Source of the DNA: Peptoniphilus harei
GTDB lineage: Bacteria; Bacillota; Clostridia; Tissierellales; Peptoniphilaceae
DNA length: 64,000 nucleotides
Reading direction: 5' to 3'
Assembly (NCBI RefSeq): GCF_900454685.1
Contig: NZ_UATM01000032.1
Coordinates: 806,001-870,000, forward strand
Part shown: one piece after another, positions 55,898 to 64,000 of the stretch
Layout of the letters: the number at the start of each line of letters is the position of its first letter
Position numbering within the stretch: the stretch's first letter is position 1
Translations under genes and position numbers: made by a program
The notes under the pieces: generated by a model
Seen by the model: the letters and a program-made list of their open reading frames with translations, nothing else
What the model was told of the DNA's origin: nothing
The model's database searches: none

Positions 55898-56335
55898 TTA
55901 TAAAAAATTTTCAATTAAATTTTCAATTTCATTCTTATATTTTGAATCAAAAGTAAACTTGTGTAAATTAGAAAAAGTATGAAGACTAAGAATAACTTTG
56001 TCATCGTAAAAAGAATCAATTTTGATACTTTCGATTTTATCAAAAGGAGCGAACTTAATTATAGTCGTAGACCACATAAAAATATTAAGGCCATCAGCCC
56101 TTATACCAGGGGATGAGATGATAGAAAAAAGTAAAACAATAGATGATAGGGCCAAAAGAAAGTCTAGTGTCGACCTAGAAGAAAACCGATAAGTCATAAA
56201 GAGGACAAGAAGACCAAAGAGACCAATAATAAATAAAAACTTCTTCTCAAGCTTAACAAATACAATATTCTTCCTCTTGAGAGAGAAGTTGTAAAAAATA
56301 TTTATCAAAAATAAAATGAGAATAAAAAATTTCAA
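55898..56335 (-). CDS. Small membrane protein, PH-like C-terminus
   Basis: The protein has 145 residues. Three hydrophobic segments (about 1-15, 30-47, 58-75) are followed by a soluble beta-rich tail (IIKFAPFDKIESIKIDSFYD ... KNEIENLIENFL), which resembles the DUF5673/bPH-like tails of small membrane proteins. TTG start with AGGTGAT upstream. Function unknown. It lies at the border between the amino-acid operon and the defence region. Confidence 0.55.
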   Translation of the reverse strand: MKFFILILFLINIFYNFSLKRKNIVFVKLEKKFLFIIGLFGLLVLFMTYRFSSRSTLDFLLALSSIVLLFSIISSPGIRADGLNIFMWSTTIIKFAPFDKIESIKIDSFYDDKVILSLHTFSNLHKFTFDSKYKNEIENLIENFL

Positions 56336-56409
56336 AAATCACCTAGATTTATTATAGGATGAAAGGGAATAACTTGTAAAATAATTGATTTTTTAGAATG
56401 TAGAATATC

Positions 56410-56418
56410 TGATATAAT
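56410..56418 (+). promoter_or_regulatory. Extended -10 promoter of the restriction-modification genes
   Basis: TGATATAAT lies 62 bp before the endonuclease ATG. Confidence 0.5.
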
Positions 56419-56480
56419 TATTACTTGAATGAGTTCAATGTTTGAAATTTATTTTATTTTCTTTAAAGAGAGGGCATAGA

Positions 56481-57963
56481 ATGAAAAAATTACCATATGA
56501 TGATTCAAGTCCAAGAGATATATTAAGATATGCAAAAAATTTAATTGGGTTGAGATTTGTAGATGTTTTATCTAATAATATTGAAGATTCTAATGGAAGT
56601 TTTTTTGAGGAAGAAGTTGTTAGTTACAATAACCCAAGGAAAAAAGGATCGCTAGGAAACTTATTAGAAGAGCATTACTTTTTTTTACAAACCAAACTCT
56701 AGTCCAGAGCCAGACTTTTATAAGGCTGGAGTAGAATTAAAGACAACTCCATATGAAAAGACTAAAAAGGGAATTAGGGCAGGAGAAAGACTTGTAATTT
56801 CTATGATTCCTAACTATGAGCCTATTGATTTGGAGTTCGAAGGTTCCCACCTAGAAAAGAAAATATGTAAAATATTAATGGTTTGGTATCACAGATTAAA
56901 GGGTCAACCAAGAATAGAAAATGAAATAGATTTTGTAAATTTGTATGAACTTTATAGTGACTTGTGCGAAAAAGATTTAGAAATCATTTTAGAAGACTAT
57001 AAGACGATAGTTGAAAAAGTAGTTTCTGGTAATGCACACAAATTATCAGAAAGTGATACAAAGTATCTTGGAGCATGTACAAAAGGGACAACAGCTAAGA
57101 AAAGTTTACAGCCGCAATATTATAATCCAGATATTCCAGCTAAAAGAAGAGCTTTTTCTTTTAAGCAATCTTATATGACATATGTTTTAAATTCATATGT
57201 GAAGCCAGGATTAATGAGTTATGATTCTATTTTTGGTAAAGAGGATTTAAAAGAAGGAAATTTTGATTCACAAGTAATATCAAAAATTAATAAATACAAG
57301 GGATTTAGCGTAAAAGAACTTTGTACAATTTTTAATTTACCTACAGACAATACTTCAAAACAAATAAATAAAACTTTAGTTAATAGAATTTTAGGTGTTC
57401 ACACAGAAAATTCTGAAGAATTTGAAAAGGCTAGCATTGTTATAAAAACAATTAGATTACAGAAAAATGGTAAACCAAAGGAAAGTATGTCTTTTCCAAA
57501 AGTTAATATAAAAGATTTTGTTCAACAAGACTTTGAGAGTTCTTATGAATATGAATTTTTTGAAACAACACGTTTTTTATTTGTAGTATTTAAAGAGAAT
57601 AAAAATGGTGAATATGCTTTAGCAGGATCTAAGTTTTGGAATATGCCTATTGATGAGTTAGAAACAACTGGACAGAATGAATGGAATGCATATAAAGAAA
57701 AATTTATAAATGGTGTAAAATTTTCTTTAAGCAGGCAAAAAGATGGAAAACAAATTGTTAAAAATGACTTGCCTAAGAAAACAGATACAAAGATATTCCA
57801 CATGAGGCCACACGCTAGTAAAAGCGCTTATGTAATAAATGGAAGAAGATATGGAAATGGAAAAGATAGCGACATGGATGAATTGCCTAATGGGGATAAG
57901 ATGACTAGCCAATGTTTTTGGCTAAATAACGATTATATAGCAAAAATTGTTAGTGATATATAA
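56481..57963 (+). pseudogene. Sau3AI/MutH-like restriction endonuclease, frameshifted
   Basis: One gene in two frames: 56481-56702, then the rest to 57963. The break is at a T8 run (56679-56686). With T7 the frame reads HYFFYKPNSSPEPDFYKAG and on into the next part without stops, giving about 493 residues, near the size I recall for Sau3AI. Family features: GNLLEEHYF followed by PDFYKAGVELKTT, the E...D...ExK metal-binding set of MutH/Sau3AI-type nucleases. C-terminal half: a second MutH-like domain as in Sau3AI. The target is probably GATC (inference from family). Immediately upstream of a C5-cytosine methyltransferase gene. Confidence 0.8.
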
Positions 57964-57980
57964 GGAGAGATTAAGAATAG

Positions 57981-59227
57981 ATGAAATTGACAGTAGCAGA
58001 ACTGTTTGCAGGGGTTGGTGGTTTTAGGGTAGGACTAAATCATATTGACTCAATAGATGAAAATGGTTTGGCAATTGAAAAAGGAGATTGGGAATTTGTA
58101 TGGGCAAATCAATTTGAACCATCTACAAAAATGCAGCCAGCTTTTGAGTGTTATGTTAAAAGATTTGGTGAAGAAAAAAACTCAAATGTAGATATAAACA
58201 AAGTTGACAAAAAAGAAATACCGGATCACTCCCTATTGGTTGGTGGTTTTCCATGTCAAGATTATTCAGTTGCTAGGTCTTTATCTAAAGAAATGGGAAT
58301 TGAGGGTAAAAAGGGAGTTTTGTTTTGGGATATTAAAGATGTAATAGTTGAAAAAAATCTCCATTTATATTGTTAGAAAACGTTGATAGACTTTTGAAAT
58401 CCCCAGCATCTCAAAGGGGAAGAGACTTTGCTATAATGTTAAAAACTTTTAATGAATTAGGCTATGATGCTCAGTGGAGAGTTATAAATGCTGGGGACTA
58501 TTCGATGCCACAAAAAAGAAGAAGAGTTTTTATTTTTGCTTATAAAAATAATTCACAATTTTCTCAATGGGTAAAAGAAGGAAGTTTAAACTTAAATGAA
58601 AAGAATATTTTCAATGATTTATTCCCAGTAGAAGAAATTAAAGAACATGAAACAATTAATTTAAATAATTATGAAGATATCCTAGATGTTTCAAATAATT
58701 TTAATAATGGAAAATTTTTAGAATCAGGTATAATGATTGATGGAGAAATCGAACATTCTAAAATTATTCCAATATCAGAAAGCAAATACACACTTTCAAG
58801 AGTTCTAGATGAAGCTAAAGGATATAATACCTCATTAGATGAATTTGTTGTAGAAGATGAAAAACTTGAAAAATGGAAGTATTTAAAAGGTTCTAAGAGA
58901 ATCGAAAGAACTTCAGCAAATGGACATAAATATATTTATAGTGAAGGTTCCATGTCTTTCCCAGAAAATGTAGATGAACCTGCAAGAACAATGCTTACGA
59001 GTGAAGGGACAACGAATAGGTCGTCGCATATAATTTATGACAAAGATATTGAAAAATATAGAATTTTAACTCCAGTTGAGTGCGAATTAATTCAAATGTT
59101 TCCACCTAACTGGACAGATACAATGCCAAGAAGAAATAGATATTTTATGATGGGAAATGCCTTAGTTACTGGAATAATATCCAGACTTGAGCCAAGGTTA
59201 AAAGAAATAATTAGTAATGAGAAATAA
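57981..59227 (+). pseudogene. DNA (cytosine-5) methyltransferase of the R-M pair, frameshifted
   Basis: Two frames, 57981-58376 and 58370-59227, form one gene. All key motifs are there: I ELFAGVGGFRVGL, IV VGGFPCQDYS with the catalytic Cys, VI LLENVDRLL, VIII PQKRRRVFIF, IX RILTPVECELIQMFP and X MGNALVTGI. The break is at an A7 run (58351-58357). A8 would read EKKSPFILLENVDR and restore about 415 residues. As read, motifs I-IV and VI-X are on separate products. M.Sau3AI-like arrangement; 17 nt after the endonuclease gene. Confidence 0.85.
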
Positions 59228-59230
59228 ATA

Positions 59231-59271
59231 AAAAAAGCAGAGTCTAAATTTTGGATAGACTCTGCTTTTTA
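59231..59271. terminator. Bidirectional terminator
   Basis: AAAAAGCAGAGTCTA and TAGACTCTGCTTTTT form a perfect 15-bp stem between the convergent methyltransferase and HEPN-like genes. Confidence 0.95.
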
Positions 59272-59301
59272 AATTCATATAAATAGATAATTAAACTCTG
59301 A

Positions 59302-61218
59302 TTAGAAATTTTCTCTTAAACAAAACTCTTCATTGATTTTTATAATTATCAAAACGAAAACTTTTAGTATTGTATAGTAATCTTGTTTATGATCAGAAAC
59401 ATCGTTGGTATTACTACCATGTAAATATCGATTTCTTATCGATAAACCATTGTCATATTTGCGATTATTAAGGACATAGTTCAAATAATTTTGTTCTGGT
59501 TTAGAAAAAAGCTTATTTTCTATAATAATTTTTTTATCATTAATTAAAGAGTTTAGAACTTTTTTATTTTTATAATAATTTAAACATAAAACTTCATTAT
59601 AGTAAAAATCTTTCAATATTTTACATAAATCATTATTTAAGTTTAAATATCCATAAAAATCTTCATATATTATATTCTTGGATTTTAGGTACTTTAAAGT
59701 TTCTATCTGATAATTACTAAAGTCTAATATCTTTAATTTTTTGTGTTTTAATAATTGTTCAAAATTATCTTGCATTTTTTCAACTGAAGTATGATTAATA
59801 ATTGATTGATCAGAGTACAGCAAATTAGATATACCAATAAGCTCTGAATCTAAAATATATCCATATTTACTTGACGAGAAACTGGGTAGATTATCCAAGG
59901 AAACAGAGTTTCGCGAAATTTCGATAAGTTCTCTATCTATTGAATTGTAATTAACATATAAATTGTATTGTTTTAATAAAGAGTCCATCTCAGAACATAA
60001 ATTTCTAACTTTTTCTAGGTATGTGGAATTTTCCGAACATGGAGAAAATTTAAATCCATACACTTCAAATTCATCTTTTAGGTAATCTTCAAAAAACCAT
60101 TTAAACAAAAATTCTATTTCTACATTGTATTTCTTTAACTCATTCTCATAAGCAATAATTTGTACGGAATGAAGAATTTCTTTTTGTGAGAAAGCAATTC
60201 CTTTTTCATAATACTTAATACCTTTTAAACCCGTAAATTTTTCTAGAGGTGAAAACTCACATTCTTTAGATGGAAAGTTGGACCTAAAAAACATATCTGT
60301 ATAGTTGAATAGATAAATGAAATTATTTAATAAAGTTGGATTATCTAAATTATCCTTAATCCAATCACTACTATAAATAAACCTAGGTACTAAAGGATTA
60401 TAAGAACGAACTTCAACAATATCAGTAGTGTTGCTAAATTCTACCTCTGCACCAAATTTAAAACCTGATTTTGAATTAAATACTTTATCTATATTCTCCT
60501 CATATTTTTTCTTAGCATTTAATCTCATTAAATCGTTTATTGGAAAATCTTTATTTGAACCCGAATTAAATATTATTTTTAGATAATTTGGATTATATGA
60601 TTGAGAGTTTATATAGCCATTTACAATATCTATTTGTTGTTCTATTGTTAAAGACTTTGGTAAGAAATATTTTATAGGTTTGTCTTCTCTTTCAACAAGT
60701 CTGTATTCTATAAGTATTTCAGCAGTTGAATTCGAGAGTCGCATATAATTTGCAATCTCTTTATCAAAGTAATTCACAAGATTTTTGTGCTCTAAAAGAT
60801 AGGATAAGTGAACTTTTTCATAGTTTAAAAAATTTTCAAACGTCTCGTTTGTTATGTTTTCAAAAATATTATATTTATCAAAGAGAGACCAAAAATCATC
60901 AATGTATTGATTGCTGATTTTTGAATATATCAATCTTAAATTCTCAGGTTTAATTTTAGAAAAATAGGAACTTATGAAAGGCATAAATTTTAAAGTAGAA
61001 CGTTTTAATTCATCATAAGTAGCTTCACTCCAACTTTGAAGTTTTGAACCACTCTTAAAAATTAAATAAATATTGTAAAGTTCTAAAATAACGTTAATAT
61101 CATCAATCTTTGAGCTGGTTGGATTATTTCTTATAATTTTCTCTGATTTATCTAAATAAAATCCTAAAGATAGGTCATTAATTCCATAGTATTTCACACC
61201 ATCGTAATTTGATTTCAA
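59302..61218 (-). CDS. Large protein with C-terminal HEPN-like RNxxxH motif, unknown
   Basis: A protein of about 638 residues, Asn/Lys/Tyr/Ile-rich and mostly helical. I recognise no full-length family. The last 75 residues (LSIRNRYLHGSN, then a long hydrophobic helix ending NEEFCLRENF) look like a HEPN domain: RNxxxH is the RNase motif of many toxin, Abi and CRISPR-associated HEPN proteins. No membrane segment or P-loop is visible. GAGGTGA at 61230-61224 favours the TTG at 61218; GTG 61227 overlaps the SD. It sits between an R-M pair and an AAA_13-like ATPase, so a defence role is inferred. It is the only intact complete gene of the region. Confidence 0.65.
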   Translation of the reverse strand: MKSNYDGVKYYGINDLSLGFYLDKSEKIIRNNPTSSKIDDINVILELYNIYLIFKSGSKLQSWSEATYDELKRSTLKFMPFISSYFSKIKPENLRLIYSKISNQYIDDFWSLFDKYNIFENITNETFENFLNYEKVHLSYLLEHKNLVNYFDKEIANYMRLSNSTAEILIEYRLVEREDKPIKYFLPKSLTIEQQIDIVNGYINSQSYNPNYLKIIFNSGSNKDFPINDLMRLNAKKKYEENIDKVFNSKSGFKFGAEVEFSNTTDIVEVRSYNPLVPRFIYSSDWIKDNLDNPTLLNNFIYLFNYTDMFFRSNFPSKECEFSPLEKFTGLKGIKYYEKGIAFSQKEILHSVQIIAYENELKKYNVEIEFLFKWFFEDYLKDEFEVYGFKFSPCSENSTYLEKVRNLCSEMDSLLKQYNLYVNYNSIDRELIEISRNSVSLDNLPSFSSSKYGYILDSELIGISNLLYSDQSIINHTSVEKMQDNFEQLLKHKKLKILDFSNYQIETLKYLKSKNIIYEDFYGYLNLNNDLCKILKDFYYNEVLCLNYYKNKKVLNSLINDKKIIIENKLFSKPEQNYLNYVLNNRKYDNGLSIRNRYLHGSNTNDVSDHKQDYYTILKVFVLIIIKINEEFCLRENF

Positions 61219-61227
61219 AAAACTCAC

Positions 61228-61685
61228 CTCAAAAATATTTCAAAAACAAATAAAAACTTATAATATTAAAACTTCAATTTGAATTAATTATAACTTATTT
61301 TTTAAATCTACTACAGAAATAAAGAATTATTATTCAACTAAAAAAGTTTTAGTACAAAAAAGACCCTAGTCGTAACTAAGGTCTTGTAAGTTTCTATTAA
61401 CTTTTATTCCCACTCTTCTTTTCTAAACGTCCGATATATCCCAAACCATTCAAAATACTATATTCTATTTTTTACAATATCCATAAATCCACCTAATTAT
61501 AGGGCATTTTTAGATTTTTAGTCCCGTCCCAGTCCCAGTACCGGAGAAACTCTTTTTGAGAATATAGTTGTGATTTTACAACTTTAAATTCATCATTACA
61601 TAAATATTTAAAATTTACTAATTTTTAATTCATTAATATCAGCATTAGTATATCAAATAATTATTTAATTCATTTTCTCTTATAT
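61228..61685. other. Intergenic stretch with a G-tract patch, no clear gene
   Basis: No supportable gene. An unusually GC-rich island in very AT-rich DNA at about 61521-61544 reads, on the minus strand, ACTGGGACTGGGACGGGACT. A hairpin lies at 61358-61387. A short minus-strand frame ending FRKEEWE near 61408-61460 might be a gene relic, but it is too short to assign. Confidence 0.4.
61358..61387 (-). terminator. Possible terminator for the AAA ATPase transcript
   Basis: AAGACC-TTAG ... CTAG-GGTCTT on the minus strand is followed by TTTTTG. It is about 300 nt beyond the reconstructed ATPase stop. Confidence 0.55.
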
Positions 61686-63779
61686 CTAAAGCATTTCTTT
61701 ATTACACTCATCAATTATATATTGAGGTATGGTGTTATATTCTCTTGGATCTAATTGAAATAAATAGTCATTTTCTACGTGAAAAGTTTCATTTATAAAT
61801 TTTCTTATAACATCATTATCATGGTTGTCATTAAATGCAATTCTATACAACTGCAATTTTTCATAATTACTTTCACTGTCTGCATATAAATTCTTTAATA
61901 TAGTCTTATTTTGTGTTTTCTTTAACTCAACTTCATAATCGAAATCTGGTATTAATTTTTTTTATTTCATCACTTGCTTTGCAAATCTCTTCATTTTTCA
62001 TTTTCCTACACTGTTCTTTTCCCGAAGATGCATCGAAATATTTAAATATAGGTTCCTCTCTTTTATGGAAGAGATTTGATATCAATTGATAAGAGAATGA
62101 ATTTTTGTCTTGAATCTCTTCTAATCTTCTCATATATACAAGTTTATTTAAAATATCTATTTCAGATGATATGCTTGATTTAGCAATATCAACAAAAGAT
62201 TTAATATCATTTTTACTAATATTTTTTTCTGATAACACACCATTATTTGTGGATAGAAATGCAGCTTTAGGTGCTGGATTAAATAGATGACTCATATTTT
62301 TAATTGAATCAATAACAGTATTAAATTCATGTGTCAATAAAAGAACAGTCCTATCCTTTAAACATTTTTTGCCCATAAATAGCATATTAATAATAGCAAA
62401 TTTTTTATTCCCATCGAATGATGATATCGGATCATCTAATATTACCAAATCAGGATTTGTCCTCAATATATCATACATAAATAAAACTAAAGCGAATGCA
62501 TTTTTTTCGCCATAACTTAAATGATTATTCACTGAATTAACATTACTCGTGTTATCTATATGCTTTAAAACTAAGTGATAGTTGTTGACATCATCATATT
62601 CAATTGAAACTCTATACTTATATCCTGCATAATATAAAAAATCATTTATTTCAGAACTATATTCTTCAATTGTCTCTTTGATATGCTTCTTTTGTTTATT
62701 TATTTCACCTTGTAACTGTCCTGCTTTTAGTAAAACTTCATCTAAACTAGAATTTATCACTCTAACTTTTTCCATAGTCAACTCAGAGTTTAGGTGTGAG
62801 TAATAGGATAAATCAATCTTATATTTATTCAATTCATCAGCAATTTTCTCTGAATATTTTAACGAGTGGAAGCCTATGTTTTTTAATCCATTCAATCGAG
62901 TCAATAATACTTCAATCTGTTTTTTAATTTCTGTCAAATAGTTTATTTGTTCTTCAGATATGTTTGTAGCATTTTTAGTGATTTCTTTTATTTTTTTCTG
63001 TTTCTATACTAAAATATGGATTTAAAAGCTCAAAGACTTCCAACATCTTATTTAAATGTTCAACAGATTTTGTATCGTATTCTTCACTAACTTTTAAAAT
63101 TGTTTTTTTCCTAACTTCTTCTACTTCATTCGCACAATAAGGGCATATATTATCCATATCTAAATAACTTTTACCATCCATTTGCCATTTAAGCCATTTA
63201 ACATTGTTCTCATGTTTTAAATAGCTAGAATATACTTCTAAACCTTTGGGGATATTTTCTATTTTATTTCCCTTTCCTATACCTTTAGCAATTGAGCCAG
63301 CTGCAGAATATCCTGATTTAGCTTTACCAAAACCAGAAATAAAGTTCTGAAATGAATTTATTAAATCATCTAATTCTGGATGTTCTTTAAAAGTTAGATT
63401 TATTTTTTTTTAAAAGTTCTTTTATCTCTTTTGTATGATTTTCATATTGACTAGTTTTTATAAAAATTTCAAAACTATTTTTTATTAACTCATTTGGTTG
63501 AAAAATATAATCTGAAACATATTTTTCATTAAAAATCGCAACGCTATTAAGTGTTTCATTACAGGTAATTTTTGGTTCATGCTTGCTGTCTATATCATAA
63601 TACTTAAATGGAAGTAATTCTTTCATTTTTGATTCATCGTCTGTTATAGTTGCTTCTATAGCTTTTGCAATAGTTGACTTACCTGTACCATTAATGGCAT
63701 ATTTAATATTAAGTCTTCCTTCAATTAGTTTTATATTTCCTTCATCTACATTGTTGCAATTCATTATTTTTATATCCAT
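61686..63779 (-). pseudogene. AAA_13 (PrrC/RloC-like) ATPase with zinc hook, three frameshifts
   Basis: Reading fragments 63779-63387, 63402-62975 and 62940ish-61933, plus a C-terminal piece ending at 61686, join into one protein of about 696 residues if one A is removed from each of three runs (63403-63411, 62991-62997, 61956-61963). The restored product has Walker A INGTGKSTIAKAI (about 31-43), coiled coil around a CPYC zinc hook (second arm not clear), signature LSYGEKNAF, Walker B LVILDDPISSFD, switch His LLTHEFN and a C-terminus FHVENDYLFQLDPREYNT. This is the AAA_13 layout, which includes PrrC/RloC-type phage-defence ATPases (family knowledge). GAGGT precedes the ATG. Confidence 0.75.
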
Positions 63780-63908
63780 TTTAATACCTCAATAATACAT
63801 TAAAAAGCAATATCAATTTAGTGTCAATTCATATTGCTTCTACTTAGAATTTTGGAAATTATTTGAACAAATCGCTCTTATAAATTTTATTTTATAAATA
63901 TAATTTAT

Positions 63909-64000
63909 TTATCCAATAACAATCCAAATGCCATCACGCTTTGATTCAATTCTTTCTATCATTTTCTTTTCTTGTAAAGATTTGAATGTCCTTTCGATAG
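63909..64000 (-). CDS. C-terminal end of a winged-helix protein (AlbA_2/RecG-like ATP-binding type), partial
   Basis: The last 30 codons of a gene running off the right edge read FKSLQEKKMIERIESKRDG, then IWIVIG and stop. This matches the winged-helix tail (LxxKGLIERxGSxxxGxWxV) common to AlbA_2/'ATP-binding, DNA-binding' proteins near defence islands. Only the tail is visible, so the assignment is tentative. It would be the upstream neighbour of the AAA ATPase on the same strand. Confidence 0.45.
   Translation of the reverse strand, partial: IERTFKSLQEKKMIERIESKRDGIWIVIG

Noticed and set aside
61385..61470. Short minus-strand frame ending FRKEEWE
   Set aside because: A stop lies about 20 codons upstream and there is no SD; too short to assign, perhaps a relic.

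Overview
The window is a chromosomal segment of a low-GC Gram-positive anaerobe. Firmicute hallmarks include AGGAGG/AGGTGAT ribosome-binding sites, many TTG/GTG starts, a DUF348-G5-3D cell-wall protein, NiaR control of NAD synthesis, a DUF4364 protein and a giant cell-wall-anchored SHIRT/MucBP adhesin. I lean towards Peptoniphilaceae (Finegoldia/Peptoniphilus/Anaerococcus relatives); this is inference from gene content and was not tested by any search.

Layout. 1-14 kb: the end of a PepD-type dipeptidase, a DMT exporter with a structured leader, mscL-patatin-nudix, a peptidoglycan-remodelling G5/3D protein, then an operon (alpha/beta hydrolase, membrane-anchored MurF-like ligase, ddl, rnr, smpB) linking D-Ala-D-Ala peptidoglycan precursor synthesis to RNA quality control. 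14-19 kb: an ABC ATPase and a 1333-residue FtsX-type permease with a huge coiled-coil insert. 19-28 kb: one 8.7-kb surface adhesin gene with seven nearly identical 771-bp repeats, broken by one extra A in the third repeat. 28-34 kb: a GcvT-like gene, the nadABC-niaR NAD operon and a copper-amine-oxidase-N-type secreted protein. 34-41 kb: a complete phosphate regulon operon, pstSCAB-phoU-phoPR, preceded by 11-bp-phased TTTACA boxes; its PstS looks circularly permuted. 41-49 kb: a small protein with a P-type metal ATPase, DUF4364, hpt-CPBP-sirtuin-methyltransferase-hslO, Fic and an ECF S component. 49-55.4 kb, minus strand: lysC-asd-hom-thrC/thrB, the aspartate-to-threonine pathway, with threonine synthase and homoserine kinase fused in one polypeptide.

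From about 55.4 kb to the right edge the DNA is visibly more AT-rich and looks like an accessory defence region: a 35-bp degenerate tandem repeat in the lysC leader, a Sau3AI-like restriction endonuclease and its C5-cytosine methyltransferase, a large protein with a C-terminal HEPN-like RNxxxH motif, an AAA_13/PrrC-RloC-like ATPase with a CPYC zinc hook, and the tail of a winged-helix protein. Three of the four complete defence genes are interrupted, always at a homopolymeric A or T run (five runs in all), whereas I see no frameshift in any of the roughly 45 housekeeping genes to the left, several of which contain A7/T7 runs. This points to relaxed selection or slipped-strand ON/OFF switching, although sequencing error is not excluded.

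I saw no tRNA, rRNA, CRISPR array, insertion sequence or prophage.
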